A stretch of DNA of 35,802 nt from JAWWPG01 sp037719575 (GCA_037719575.1 JBBJMF010000018.1:1-35802); one strand, 5' to 3'. Shown: positions 24,797-33,467, counted from the stretch's first letter. The notes: generated from the sequence alone by a model not told the origin. A program made the numbers and translations.

Positions 24797-26502
24797 GCGC
24801 CGACTACGACGTCATCGTCGTCGGGTCGGGCTTCGGCGGCGCGGTCAGCGCCCTGAGGCTCACCGAGAAGGGCTACCGGGTCGGCGTCCTCGAGGCTGGG
24901 GCGAGGTTCGACGAGGCGTCGTACCCGTCCACGTCGTGGGACGTGCGGAGGTTCCTGTTCGCCCCCGCCCTCGGCTGCTACGGCATCCAGCGCCTCGATG
25001 TGCTGAGGGACTGCGTCATCATGTCAGGGGCCGGTGTCGGGGGCGGGTCGCTCGTCTACGCGAACACGCTGTACGAGCCCCTGGACGCCTTCTACACCGA
25101 CCCGTCCTGGAGCTCGATCACCGACTGGCGGGCCGAGCTGGCGCCGTACTTCGACCAGGTCAACCGGATGCTCGGCGTCGTGACGAACCCGACGATGACC
25201 CCGAGCGACGAGGTGATGCGGACGGTGGCCGACGAGATGGGGGTTGCCGACACCTTCCGGCTGACCCCGGTAGGGGTGTACTTCGGGGCTCCGGGCGTGA
25301 CCGCGCCGGACCCGTACTTCGGCGGCGCCGGCCCGGACCGCAGCGGCTGCCTCGAGTGCGGCGAGTGCATGACGGGCTGCCGCCACAATGCCAAGAACAC
25401 CCTGCCGAAGAACTACCTCTACCTGGCCGAGCAGGCCGGCGCGAGCGTGCACCCCTTGACCACCGTCACCCGGGTCGCGCCGAGACAGGGCGGCGGGTAC
25501 GACGTCACGACGGTCCCGACGACTGCGAAGGCGGCCCGCGGTCGCCGTACGACCGTGATGTCCGCTGACCAGGTGGTGTTCTCCGCGTCGGCACTCGGCA
25601 CCCAGCGGCTGCTCCATCGGATGCGGGACGAGCGCGTGCTGCCGAACGTCTCGGCGCGGCTCGGTCACCTCACCCGCACGAACTCGGAGTCTATCCTCGG
25701 GGCCATCTCGCGGGACAAGACAGTGGACTACAGCCGGGGCGTGGCGATCACCTCGTCGTTCCACCCCGACGCGCAGACGCATGTGGAGCCGGTTCGCTAC
25801 GGCCGCGGGAGCAACGCCATGAGCTTCCTGCAGACCGTGCTCACCGACGACGAGGTCGGGTCCCCTCGCTGGCGGGTATGGCTGCGCGAGATGTGGCGGC
25901 AGCGGCGTGACCTACCCGGCCGCTACGACCTGCGGCACTGGTCCGAGCGCACCGTCATCGCGCTCGTCATGCAGTCGCTCGACAACTCGATCACCACCTA
26001 CACCCGCCGGAGCCGGCTCACCGGACGCCGGCGCCTCACGTCACGTCAGGGTCATGGCCGGCCGAACCCGACGTGGATCCCGGTTGCCAACGAGGCGGTA
26101 CGACGGATGGCGCGCGTTGTCGACGGCCGACCGGGCGGCACCATCGGCGAGCCGTTCAAGCGCCCGCTGACCGCACACTTCATCGGTGGCTGCGCGATCG
26201 GGGACAGCGCGGAGAACGGGGTGATCGACGGCTATCAACGACTCTTCGGTCACCCCGGCCTCCACGTGGTCGACGGGTCGGCGGTGTCTGCGAACCTGGG
26301 CGTCAACCCGTCGCTGACGATCACCGCTCAAGCGGAGCGGGCGATGGCGTTCTGGCCCAACAATGGCGACGCCGACCCTCGTCCGGTGCTCGGGTCGCCG
26401 TACCGGCGGGTCGCCCCGGTCGTGCCGACCCGACCGACCGTCCCCGAGGCCGCCCCTGGCGCGCTGCACCTACCGATCGTCGAGGTCAGCCAGGGCGCCT
26501 GA
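24793..26502 (+). CDS. GMC-family oxidoreductase, ChoD-like
   Basis: A 569-residue FAD enzyme of the GMC / cholesterol-oxidase-like family. The FAD-binding motif is VIVVGSGFGGAVSALRLTEK near the N-terminus, followed by GAGVGGGSLVYANTLYEPLD. The C-terminal part has FIGGCAIGDSAENGVIDGYQ and VVDGSAVSANLGVNPSLTIT, holding the catalytic region. A Cys cluster, CLECGECMTGC (Cys186, 189, 192, 196), sits in the middle with the ferredoxin-like spacing seen in Rv3409c-type proteins. GTG 24793 overlaps the dehydrogenase stop. In Mycobacterium tuberculosis the related choD is beside guaB3 and guaB2, so nearness to guaB, guaB3 and guaA here looks like retained synteny. The natural substrate is unknown. Confidence 0.9.
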   Translation: MSADYDVIVVGSGFGGAVSALRLTEKGYRVGVLEAGARFDEASYPSTSWDVRRFLFAPALGCYGIQRLDVLRDCVIMSGAGVGGGSLVYANTLYEPLDAFYTDPSWSSITDWRAELAPYFDQVNRMLGVVTNPTMTPSDEVMRTVADEMGVADTFRLTPVGVYFGAPGVTAPDPYFGGAGPDRSGCLECGECMTGCRHNAKNTLPKNYLYLAEQAGASVHPLTTVTRVAPRQGGGYDVTTVPTTAKAARGRRTTVMSADQVVFSASALGTQRLLHRMRDERVLPNVSARLGHLTRTNSESILGAISRDKTVDYSRGVAITSSFHPDAQTHVEPVRYGRGSNAMSFLQTVLTDDEVGSPRWRVWLREMWRQRRDLPGRYDLRHWSERTVIALVMQSLDNSITTYTRRSRLTGRRRLTSRQGHGRPNPTWIPVANEAVRRMARVVDGRPGGTIGEPFKRPLTAHFIGGCAIGDSAENGVIDGYQRLFGHPGLHVVDGSAVSANLGVNPSLTITAQAERAMAFWPNNGDADPRPVLGSPYRRVAPVVPTRPTVPEAAPGALHLPIVEVSQGA

Positions 26503-26902
26503 CCCGCAGCGGAGAGGCCGCAGGGCGGTCCTCGACCGGGCGCCGGCGCCGTGCGGAGTCGACCAGCACCGGCAAGGGGAAGCCGCCGTTCGGCTCGTAC
26601 ATGTTCGTCCCAGGAGGGACGATCTCGTCGATGCGGTCGAGGGAAGCGTCATCAAGGGTGAGCGACGCGCCCCGCAACGAGCTCTCGAGGTGCTCCATGG
26701 TCCGCGGTCCGACGATCGCCGAGGTGACGGCGGGATGAGTGACGGTGAAGGCCACCGCAAGCTCGGGAAGCGTGCAGCCGATGCTGGTCGCGAGCTCGAT
26801 GAGCAGCTCGACGACCTCCAGCTTGGCGGCGTTCTCGGGATTCGAGGGGTCGAACTGCTCGGGCCGCAGAGCAGCACGCCCGGCGGACAAATGCGCCGGC
26901 AT
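26486..26902 (-). pseudogene. Aldo/keto reductase, C-terminal fragment only
   Basis: This frame encodes about 138 residues matching the last 40 percent of a family of about 330 residues: GRAALRPEQFDPSNPENAAK, LPELAVAFTVTHPAVTSAIV, GPRTMEHLESSLRGAS, and IVPPGTNMYEP. The NADPH-binding GPRTMEHL site is kept, but the catalytic Asp-Tyr-Lys-His residues of the N-terminal barrel half are absent. Upstream of the apparent ATG at 26902 the frame has no further similarity. The break coincides with the start of the MerR tail on the other strand. It overlaps the 3' end of the flavoprotein gene by 17 bases, tail to tail, and is very unlikely to be functional. Confidence 0.8.
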
Positions 26903-27033
26903 CAGGTGCGGTGGAGGCGCAGATCGCTCAGCTGGCCCGGTGCCTTGACTTGATCAGGCGCAAGGTCGGCGGCTACGAGGACATCCTCGCCCAGGCAGCG
27001 CCGGAGCACGCATGTCGTCCCCCGGCGACTTGA
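26896..27033 (+). pseudogene. MerR-family regulator, C-terminal fragment only
   Basis: The frame reads VEAQIAQLARCLDLIRRKVG, GYEDILAQ, then a short tail to the TGA at 27031-27033. This is the antiparallel coiled-coil end of MerR-type regulators (pattern xxAQIAxLRRCLDLIxxKVxxYE). The helix-turn-helix DNA-binding half is absent. MerR genes often sit divergently next to the aldo/keto reductase they control, which is the arrangement expected here before the deletion. The left boundary is approximate. Confidence 0.55.
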
Positions 27034-27048
27034 CTCCCATCGTCGAGG

Positions 27049-28092
27049 TCAGTTGATGACGCCGGGGTATGGCCTGAGGATTCCTAGCAGTTGGCCGGCG
27101 TTGTTGTAGAACCGCAGCTTGCGGTCGACCAGCCGGACCCGCGTGGCTGCCTCGACGATGTCGACCGCGGACACCGGGTGTATCTGGTGACCGCCTGGCC
27201 CGCTGCATCCTCGCAGCGTCGTCCCGTCGTGCGTGGTCCAGAAGCGGCCATCGCTGGTGAGGTGAACGTACCCGCTGGTCCAGTTGCAGCCGTCGTAGCC
27301 GCGCCAGCTGAGCGACGATGCATTCGGGATGGCGACGACGACGTCGTGCTCGAAAGTGACCGCTGTCTTGAGCGTCCGGCTCCCCAGGAAAGAGGGCACG
27401 CTCCCGATCGGACCGAGCCAGTTGCCCACCACCAGCTCCGACTCCGCTGGCACCCGGCCGGGTAATGGGACCTGTCGGTCTGGCGGCGAGACCTGCTTGA
27501 CCCGAACGAAGACGCCGAGTGGCGTCCGTGACTTGTCGTACAGCACCAGCTGCTCGTGGACAAGCCGCACCGTTGCGGCGCCTAGGACGGCATCCACCTC
27601 CGTAAACGGCATTCTCTTGTAGCAAGCTATGCGGGTTGACCCGTTGTTCGACGTGGCGAAGGAGCCATCAGGACCTAGGTAGACCCAGCCGCCCCATCCG
27701 TTACAGCCGTCGTAGCCATTCCAGCCAATTCCCCGCATGCGATGGGCGAAGCTCAGCACGACCCGTCCCTCGTCGACAGACCGGACGGAGACGTCCTCGC
27801 CCCGCAGAACCAGTGGCCGCCAGGTGCCAAGGAGTTGCTCCTCTGTTGGAGGAGCTCCTCGCCACGTGCTCTGCTGACTTGCGGTCGGTCCAGCCGCGTT
27901 GTGGTCCGGACGCAGGGCGAGCCCGCCCACCGCGATGACGGCGACGGCGGATGCCACCCCGGCGAGCTGGGCGCTGCGCCGCACTCGCAGACGTCGGCTA
28001 CCCGCGTCGGCCACGCGCTCGACAGGCGCGGGTCCGACGTCGATCTGGCTCCCCAGGCGGTCGAGGAGGGTGGTGACCTGGACTTCGTTCAT
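27049..28092 (-). CDS. Membrane protein with two META-like repeats, probable anti-sigma factor
   Basis: A 347-residue protein. A cytoplasmic N-terminus of about 40 residues is followed by one transmembrane helix (LAGVASAVAVIAVGGLAL, about residues 43-60) and a large extracytoplasmic part. Two related units each contain a G-YDGCN core followed by a DGxF strand: GWNGYDGCNGWGG...DGSFAT (about 125-150) and SWRGYDGCNWTSG...DGRFWTT (about 258-285). Both have a later Cys that could form a disulfide. This resembles HslJ/META-type domains. The start overlaps the sigma factor stop (ATGA), and the topology fits a membrane-bound anti-sigma factor, though no ZAS zinc motif is present. The function is inferred from context. 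Confidence 0.8.
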   Translation of the reverse strand: MNEVQVTTLLDRLGSQIDVGPAPVERVADAGSRRLRVRRSAQLAGVASAVAVIAVGGLALRPDHNAAGPTASQQSTWRGAPPTEEQLLGTWRPLVLRGEDVSVRSVDEGRVVLSFAHRMRGIGWNGYDGCNGWGGWVYLGPDGSFATSNNGSTRIACYKRMPFTEVDAVLGAATVRLVHEQLVLYDKSRTPLGVFVRVKQVSPPDRQVPLPGRVPAESELVVGNWLGPIGSVPSFLGSRTLKTAVTFEHDVVVAIPNASSLSWRGYDGCNWTSGYVHLTSDGRFWTTHDGTTLRGCSGPGGHQIHPVSAVDIVEAATRVRLVDRKLRFYNNAGQLLGILRPYPGVIN

Positions 28093-28598
28093 GGCGTCTT
28101 CCCATCGGCGGTGTCGGCGAGATGCTCGCTGCCGGCCAGCTTGGCCAGGGCCCGGGAGGTGCGGCTCTTGACGGTGCCGACGGCGATGCCCAGTGAGTCG
28201 GCCGTCTCCTGCTCGGTGAGGTGGGCGTAGAACCGCAGGACCACGACGATTCGGTGCTCGTGACTCAGTCCCGAGAGTGCCCGTTCGACGGCGTCGGTGA
28301 CGTCCACTTCACTCAATGGGTCGAGAGGGTCAGCGTCCTCGGGCAGGCTGGGCGTCGGCTGTTCGCGCCACCAGTGCCGTCGCCTGCTGTCGGTCAGGGC
28401 GTTGACCAGCACGCGGTAGACGTAGGCGTCGCGGTTTCCGGCCCGCTCGACCTTCGGCCACGCAACGTAGCACCGCGCCAGGGTCGTCTGCACCACATCC
28501 TCCGCGTCGGGCTGGGCGCACCCGAGGAGGACAGCCGAGCGCACCAGAGTGGCCCATCGGCCACTCATGTACGCCGTGAAGTCCTCGTCGCGACTCAT
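28089..28598 (-). CDS. SigE-family ECF RNA polymerase sigma factor
   Basis: A 169-residue ECF sigma factor. Region 2 spans about residues 5-75 (FTAYMSGRWATLVRSAVLLG, AEDVVQTTLARCYVAWPKV, RVLVNALTDSRRR). Region 4 spans about 100-160 (LSHEHRIVVVLRFYAHLTEQ and the helix-turn-helix ETADSLGIAVGTVKSRTSRA). The short form with WxxLVRxAxLL is the actinobacterial SigE-family pattern. The overlapping downstream gene probably encodes its membrane-bound regulator. Whether the pair autoregulates cannot be seen, since no matching promoter pair was identified. Confidence 0.93.
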   Translation of the reverse strand: MSRDEDFTAYMSGRWATLVRSAVLLGCAQPDAEDVVQTTLARCYVAWPKVERAGNRDAYVYRVLVNALTDSRRRHWWREQPTPSLPEDADPLDPLSEVDVTDAVERALSGLSHEHRIVVVLRFYAHLTEQETADSLGIAVGTVKSRTSRALAKLAGSEHLADTADGKTP

Positions 28599-28673
28599 CC
28601 CACCCTCGTCCGTCGACTGCTCCTCCTAGGATGACGGATCGAGTTGCGCCCAAGGTTCCATCTGACCGACCGA

Positions 28674-28679
28674 TAGAAT
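28674..28679 (+). promoter_or_regulatory. Putative -10 element of guaA
   Basis: TAGAAT matches the TANNNT pattern and lies about 50 bases before the guaA start, which leaves a leader containing a GAAGGGG ribosome binding site. No -35 box at proper spacing is clear. Confidence 0.3.
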
Positions 28680-28727
28680 GGGCGCCTGCCGGGACGTCGC
28701 CGGCTGACCTGACCCGAAGGGGCCCGC

Positions 28728-30296
28728 GTGGGCGTCGATCATGACCTCGTTCTCGTCGTCGACTTCGGGGCGCAGTATGCCCAGCTGATCGCGCGGCGCG
28801 TCCGGGAGGCCAAGGTCTACTCCGAGATCGTCCCGCACTCGATGAGCGCGGCCGAGATGCTGGCGCGGGGTCCGAAGGCGATCATCCTGAGTGGCGGACC
28901 ACAGTCGGTATACGTCGAAGGCGCACCCCAGCTCGACACCGCGATCCTCGACGCCCGTGTGCCCGTGCTCGGCATCTGCTACGGGTTCCAGGCGATGGCC
29001 AGAGCGTTGGGCGGCGACGTTCGGCGTACCGGGGTCTCGGAGTTCGGGCGGACGGCCGTCGAGATCGTGGCGCCAGGCACCCTGCTCGCGGACCTGCCGA
29101 GTGGACACCGGGTCTGGATGAGCCACGGCGACGCGGTCGCGGCCGCCCCGCCGGGATTCGACACGTTGGCCCAGACCGAGGGCGCTCCAGTGGCGGCGTT
29201 CGAGGCTGTCGAGCGTGGCTTCGCCGGTGTGCAGTGGCACCCGGAGGTGCTGCACACCGAGCACGGCCAGCAGGTCCTCGAACGCTTCCTGCACGACATC
29301 GCAGGCTGCCGCCAGAGCTGGACCATGGGCAACGTCGTCGAGGAGCAGGTGGAGGCGATCCGCCGGCAGGTCGGCCACAAACGGGCGATCTGCGGGCTGT
29401 CAGGCGGCGTCGACTCGGCTGTCGCGGCGGCCCTCGTGCAGCGGGCGATCGGCGACCGGCTGACGTGTGTCTTCGTCGACCACGGCCTGCTTCGCAAGGG
29501 TGAAGCCGAGCAGGTCGAGCGCGACTACGTGGCGGCGACCGGGGTGCGGCTGCACGTTGTCGATGCGGCCAAGGACTTCGTGGCGGCGCTGGCGGGGGTC
29601 AGCGACCCCGAGCAGAAGCGCAAGATCGTCGGCCGCGAGTTCATCCGCAGCTTCGAGGGCGCCGAACGCGACATCGTTGCGGAGGCCGACGAGGGAGGCG
29701 AGCCTGTCGAGTTCCTGGTGCAGGGCACGCTCTATCCCGACGTCGTCGAGTCCGGCGGTGGCGACGGTGCCGCCACGATCAAGTCGCACCACAACGTCGG
29801 CGGGCTGCCCGACGACCTGGTGTTCTCCCTCGTCGAGCCGCTCCGCACGCTCTTCAAGGACGAGGTACGCAAGGTAGGTCACGAGCTCGGGCTGCCGGCT
29901 GACATCGTCTGGCGACAACCGTTCCCCGGCCCCGGCCTGTCGATCCGCATCGTGGGCGAGGTGACCGAGGACCGGCTGGCCGTGCTGCGCGAGGCCGACG
30001 CGATCGCACGTGCGGAGCTCAGCGCGGCCGGTCTCGACCGTGACATCTGGCAGTTCCCCGTCGTGCTGCTCGCCGACGTACGGTCGGTCGGTGTGCAGGG
30101 GGACGGCCGCACCTATGGCCACCCGGTGGTCCTGCGTCCGGTGACGTCCGAGGACGCGATGACCGCCGACTGGGCCAGGCTCCCGTACGACGTGATCGAG
30201 CGCATCTCGACCCGGATCACCAACGAGGTGCGCGAGGTCAACCGCGTCGTGGTCGACGTGACGAGCAAGCCCCCAGGCACCATCGAGTGGGAGTAA
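28728..30296 (+). CDS. guaA: GMP synthase (glutamine-hydrolysing)
   Basis: A 522-residue enzyme that aminates XMP to GMP, completing the route begun by guaB. The class I glutamine amidotransferase domain (about 1-200) has VVDFGAQYAQLIARRVREA, the nucleophile Cys84 in GICYGFQAMA, and VQWHPEVLHT. The ATP-pyrophosphatase domain has the PP-loop LSGGVDSAVAAALV (about 224-237). The dimerisation domain ends with the conserved KPPGTIEWE. The GTG start follows GAAGGGG. It is divergent from the sigma factor gene. A hydrophilic insert with DEGGEPVEFLVQG is within the family range. Confidence 0.97.
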   Translation: MGVDHDLVLVVDFGAQYAQLIARRVREAKVYSEIVPHSMSAAEMLARGPKAIILSGGPQSVYVEGAPQLDTAILDARVPVLGICYGFQAMARALGGDVRRTGVSEFGRTAVEIVAPGTLLADLPSGHRVWMSHGDAVAAAPPGFDTLAQTEGAPVAAFEAVERGFAGVQWHPEVLHTEHGQQVLERFLHDIAGCRQSWTMGNVVEEQVEAIRRQVGHKRAICGLSGGVDSAVAAALVQRAIGDRLTCVFVDHGLLRKGEAEQVERDYVAATGVRLHVVDAAKDFVAALAGVSDPEQKRKIVGREFIRSFEGAERDIVAEADEGGEPVEFLVQGTLYPDVVESGGGDGAATIKSHHNVGGLPDDLVFSLVEPLRTLFKDEVRKVGHELGLPADIVWRQPFPGPGLSIRIVGEVTEDRLAVLREADAIARAELSAAGLDRDIWQFPVVLLADVRSVGVQGDGRTYGHPVVLRPVTSEDAMTADWARLPYDVIERISTRITNEVREVNRVVVDVTSKPPGTIEWE

Positions 30297-30552
30297 ACCA
30301 CCAACTCTGACCTGCGACTTTGTGAGCTCCCATTGATAGGCGCGACGAGGACTATCTCAGCACATGAGACACCTGCCTCGCCGCGGTGCGCGGCCTGAGC
30401 GAGCCGCGCCGTGGGAATCGGCTTCGCCACGCCTCCTTTAGATAACCGGAGACGATGGCCAAATCGGGAAGGTCGGGGCAGCTTGCGTCGCCAAGCGCTC
30501 GCGCCGCCCCGGTCTTAGAACCGCCTGAAGCAACTGAACCACCTGAGAGAAC

Positions 30553-30861
30553 GTGGCCGCGTGGGCCTCGGTACAACTCCGGAGTCATCGTGACCTCCGC
30601 GGGGGCTCGCTGGCTCAGGGCGAGCTCTCTGGCGCCCTGTCTAAGGCGGTCCCGATCGTTGGAGGGGTCATTTCCGGAGCGCTTACCTACGCGACATTCC
30701 GCCCCATGGGGAACCGTTTAGCGAACGCCCTTATGATGAACCTGACCCGTGCATTCGAAGACCACCTCGAGTTGAATGCTCAGTTCGCCGTCACGATTGA
30801 CCCTGACGTAGTTGAAGCGGATGAGGTGATAGACGAATCGATTGCCCTCGAGATCCAGTAG
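30553..30861 (+). pseudogene. C-terminal fragment resembling an EcsC-like membrane-associated protein
   Basis: The convincing part is LSKAVPIVGGVISGALTYAT, then FRPMGNRLANALMMNL and an acidic tail ending at 30861. The Gly-rich helix followed by TYATFRPMGNRL is like the end of EcsC-type proteins as I remember them. The first 25 residues do not look like protein, and no upstream frame supplies the rest of a domain, so this is probably the 3' end of a lost gene. The 256 bases between guaA and here contain no gene I can support. Codon use and base composition differ from the housekeeping genes to the left. Confidence 0.35.
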
Positions 30862-31334
30862 ACCGGCCGATACGCGGCATGGCCGAAACTTCGGCGACCC
30901 GACCAGCTGGTCGTAACCGACCTCGTGGGTCGGCCGACTCAGAAGGGGCTCGGTCGGTAGCGATCCAACCTTTGCCAAGCAACTTCTCGTGATGGTCGAG
31001 AACCTCGATGGTGGCTCACAGCTCGTGGGGATCGACCCCGATGACGACGTGCTCAATGTTGCTGCTTCCGCCGGTCCTCGTTCCCCATTTGGACGGCGAG
31101 GCGGGCAATGCTGCTACGAGCAGGGCAGTCCCTTCTTGAGCCACGCCTCGTCACGGTGACCGGCCGGCCGCAGATCCATAGTGAGCCACACCCGTTCAGC
31201 CGGTGGGCAGCCGCATGGAGAGAGCTCCCCGCCGATGACCTGGACCGAGTCTGGCAAGACACCGGTCCTAAAGGAATCGTCTAGTAGCCGCGTTGGCCGC
31301 AGGAATTGAGCAGATCTATCGAGATTCGGGCGCA
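30862..31334. other. Low-coding stretch with possible gene remnants
   Basis: No intact gene can be supported here. Two plus-strand frames look partly protein-like. One, from ATG 30992 to TGA 31159, contains MVENLDGGSQLVGIDPDDDV. The other, from ATG 31108 to TAG 31284 (58 residues), ends RWAAAWRELPADDLDRVWQD then TGPKGIV. A single frameshift around 31110 would join them. They may be pieces of one decayed gene. I recognise neither. Confidence 0.25.
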
Positions 31335-32027
31335 TCATCCGCTCCCGCCGGAGCCGCCGACATTCAGAAGGTGTGGAGCGTCGGTGTGCACGTCCCAGAC
31401 CTTCTTGCCTGCTCGGCGGCGGGTCTCTGGCGTACCGATCCACACCATCGCCTTGTGCGCCAGCCAATGCGGCGACGGGCTCCGCCCCTTGGGTTGCAGG
31501 TGCATGCAGGCCTTGGCCGCCCCCGAGGCCAGCCAGTTCCGCAACGCCGCGACGACGCCGTCAACGGAAGCATCCGAGTCGATGGGCACGTCTCGAGCCA
31601 AAAGATCGACCCGGCGCCCGGTGAACTCGTTCCAACGGCATACTTCTCCTGTGTGCGGCGCCGGGTAGCGATTGCAGCCGAGCGAGGAGGGCCCGAAGTC
31701 GCGGCACAACTCATACCGTCCCGTCCGCAACGGCCGTCCGGGGATTGTGGCGTAGAACGTCCACACGTCGAGGTCCTTCACCCCGCGGCGCCAGGCCAGC
31801 GGGTCCCGCGGCCCGTCGGGATGCCGGTAGTGCAGCGCTGCTCCCTGGGCGAGGACGACGGCGACTCTGCGGCTGGCCCACGCGAAGAGGTTCCCGCCCT
31901 CGGCAGACGGTCGAGTGAGCTCGGCGTGCTGATCATCGGCGAGCGCACCGAGACGGCGAAGGTGGGCTCGGCTCACGGGGGCCGTTGTACGCGAGCTGCG
32001 GCGGCTGGTGACCTCCTCGACAGGCAT
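31335..32027 (-). CDS. Conserved hypothetical protein with a KDLDVWTFY motif
   Basis: A 230-residue soluble protein, not assigned to a named family. After a variable N-terminus of about 50 residues it has RRVAVVLAQGAALHY, then GVKDLDVWTFYATIPGRP, DFGPSSLG, FTGRRVDLLARDVP and WLAHKAMVWIGTPETRRRAG. The small-residue helix followed by an Asp-x-Asp strand is suggestive of a nucleotidyltransferase-like active site, but this is weak. The Gly/Ser-rich end (GGSGGSG) may not be native. I recall similar proteins scattered in actinobacteria. Its neighbours are gene remnants, so the locus may be accessory. Confidence 0.65.
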   Translation of the reverse strand: MPVEEVTSRRSSRTTAPVSRAHLRRLGALADDQHAELTRPSAEGGNLFAWASRRVAVVLAQGAALHYRHPDGPRDPLAWRRGVKDLDVWTFYATIPGRPLRTGRYELCRDFGPSSLGCNRYPAPHTGEVCRWNEFTGRRVDLLARDVPIDSDASVDGVVAALRNWLASGAAKACMHLQPKGRSPSPHWLAHKAMVWIGTPETRRRAGKKVWDVHTDAPHLLNVGGSGGSG

Positions 32028-32178
32028 AAGGTGATCATCCTCCTCGCCGTGACCGTCATCGTCTCGTCGTGAGCACAGAGGCCTGGCGGCGCGTCATGCC
32101 ACCGCGTGCGGCGTCACCTCCAATGTGGCGTCGTCGCATCCCGTTTCGGCGGCGCGCTACGCGCTGTGCTCGACCCGT

Positions 32179-32976
32179 CTATCCTGTCGGGAGGTCTTGC
32201 TGGATTAGCTTTCGCGTTGCAAGTTGAGCGAACCTCGCAGTCGTTTGTGGATCGACCGGAGTGCCCACGCCCTCGAACGTCAGGTTCTCAACTGCGTTAC
32301 CCTGCCTGATGTAGAGCACATCGAGGTAGACGCTAATCGAGATTCCTGAGACTTCGACGGGCACAGTGGCGCGTAGGGCAACCGTGTCATCGCCGTAGTG
32401 ACCGGCACTGAGCTGTCCGACCTCAACGTCACCCAACTTTGCTGACTGTATGTCGGGATCGTCGCTGTCAGCGAACGTCTTCTGCATGTATGCACCCAGC
32501 GCGTCCGTCATGCAATCGGTGAGGTTCGACTGGTGCAGGACTGCGAATACCTGCTCGGTGCGCTCCGTCCGATCGACGCTGAGCGTCTCGGAGATTGTGG
32601 TGTTGCCGTCGGGAGAGTCGAAGTCCGGCGATTCCACATGCACCGCAGCCTCGTCGGCGTTGACGATGCTGGAAGGGGCGCCAAGACAGTCGGCGAGCTG
32701 CGTTTCGAACTCTGCGGTTTCGGAGTCGTCGGACTCGTCCTTGCTGGTGCTCCAGCCAGCCGGCAAATCGCTGATCGACAAGAGCGCCGCGTTCGCTGCG
32801 GATTGTGCCGCCACCGTCGGGAAGGGCGTACCACTCGCCGAGGACGACCCGCTGGGCGTGGACGGGCTATTCGATGTCTGACCGGTGGCGGCTTCATCAT
32901 TGGACCCCCCACCGCCGCAGGCAGTGCAGGTGAGGGCCAGTAGAGCGGCCAGGGCCAGGGTACGGACAGGTGCCAT
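32179..32976 (-). CDS. Putative lipoprotein with LPAGW motif
   Basis: A 265-residue secreted protein. ATG 32976 is preferred over 33033 because it begins a signal peptide (MAPVRTLALAALLALTCTAC) with Cys20 as likely lipidation site followed by GGGG and a Ser/Thr/Pro-rich linker. The mature domain has ALLSISDLPAGWSTSKDESD, the LPAGW motif common in actinobacterial lipoproteins, two Cys about 80 residues apart (DCLG and DCMTD) likely to pair, and a SAGHYGDDTVALRATVPV strand region. The lipobox is not ideal at the -3 position. The function is unknown. Confidence 0.75.
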   Translation of the reverse strand: MAPVRTLALAALLALTCTACGGGGSNDEAATGQTSNSPSTPSGSSSASGTPFPTVAAQSAANAALLSISDLPAGWSTSKDESDDSETAEFETQLADCLGAPSSIVNADEAAVHVESPDFDSPDGNTTISETLSVDRTERTEQVFAVLHQSNLTDCMTDALGAYMQKTFADSDDPDIQSAKLGDVEVGQLSAGHYGDDTVALRATVPVEVSGISISVYLDVLYIRQGNAVENLTFEGVGTPVDPQTTARFAQLATRKLIQQDLPTG

Positions 32977-33215
32977 CAGGTCGATCCCCGAATGAGTTAG
33001 CCGAAAGGTTTCGGCTCCATCATCACACGCCAACGTTCGCCTGTTCGCATTCTTGCAAAATGACCCCCATACTCGCGAGACAACCGGAGGCCAACCTGCC
33101 TCCCGTGCCAGCGTTCCAGCGCACTCTCACGACACCGACGGGTGCGCGTCCCGACGGCAGCGGACGCACCGGCCCGTGATGTCTCGGGCTAGACCGGGAG
33201 GGATCCAGGGTCGTG

Positions 33216-33467
33216 TCACGGGAGCGCCGCAGTTCCGAGAGCGCCGACTTGCCTGACGGCCCGTAGGCTGTGGCCTCCTACCTCCGGCGCTATGAGAACA
33301 TTCTGTCGGCAGGGACCCCGGTGCGCAATGACCAAAAAGCCATGTCGGTCTGCGGACCTCGCCTCGAAAAACTTGTCCGACAATCCAGCGGCCCCCAAGT
33401 ACGCACACTGCGCGATCCAGGCGCTGCGGCCCAAGTAATCACAGAGGCTTTTGAGGATTTGAGTCAT
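33216..33467 (-). CDS. Small protein, third gene of the GntR operon
   Basis: An 83-residue frame whose ATG overlaps the stop of the membrane protein gene (ATGA). It has a good GGGAGG ribosome binding site 4 bases upstream (33472-33477). Coupling of the same kind joins the two genes before it, which supports translation. It begins MTQILKSLCDYLGRSAWIAQ and continues CAYLGAAGLSDKFFEARSAD. The last 30 residues look less natural, so the frame may be eroded. No family recognised. Plus-strand frames across the same bases are less well supported. Confidence 0.45.
   Translation of the reverse strand: MTQILKSLCDYLGRSAWIAQCAYLGAAGLSDKFFEARSADRHGFLVIAHRGPCRQNVLIAPEVGGHSLRAVRQVGALGTAALP

Noticed and set aside
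30718..31056. A 112-residue minus-strand frame with FVYHLIRFNYVRVNRDGELS
   Set aside because: It is antisense to the EcsC-like fragment, which fits a known family better, and its first part is not protein-like.
33328..33438. A 36-residue plus-strand frame starting MTKKPCRSADLASKNLSDNP
   Set aside because: It has no close ribosome binding site and lies opposite the better supported 83-residue frame.
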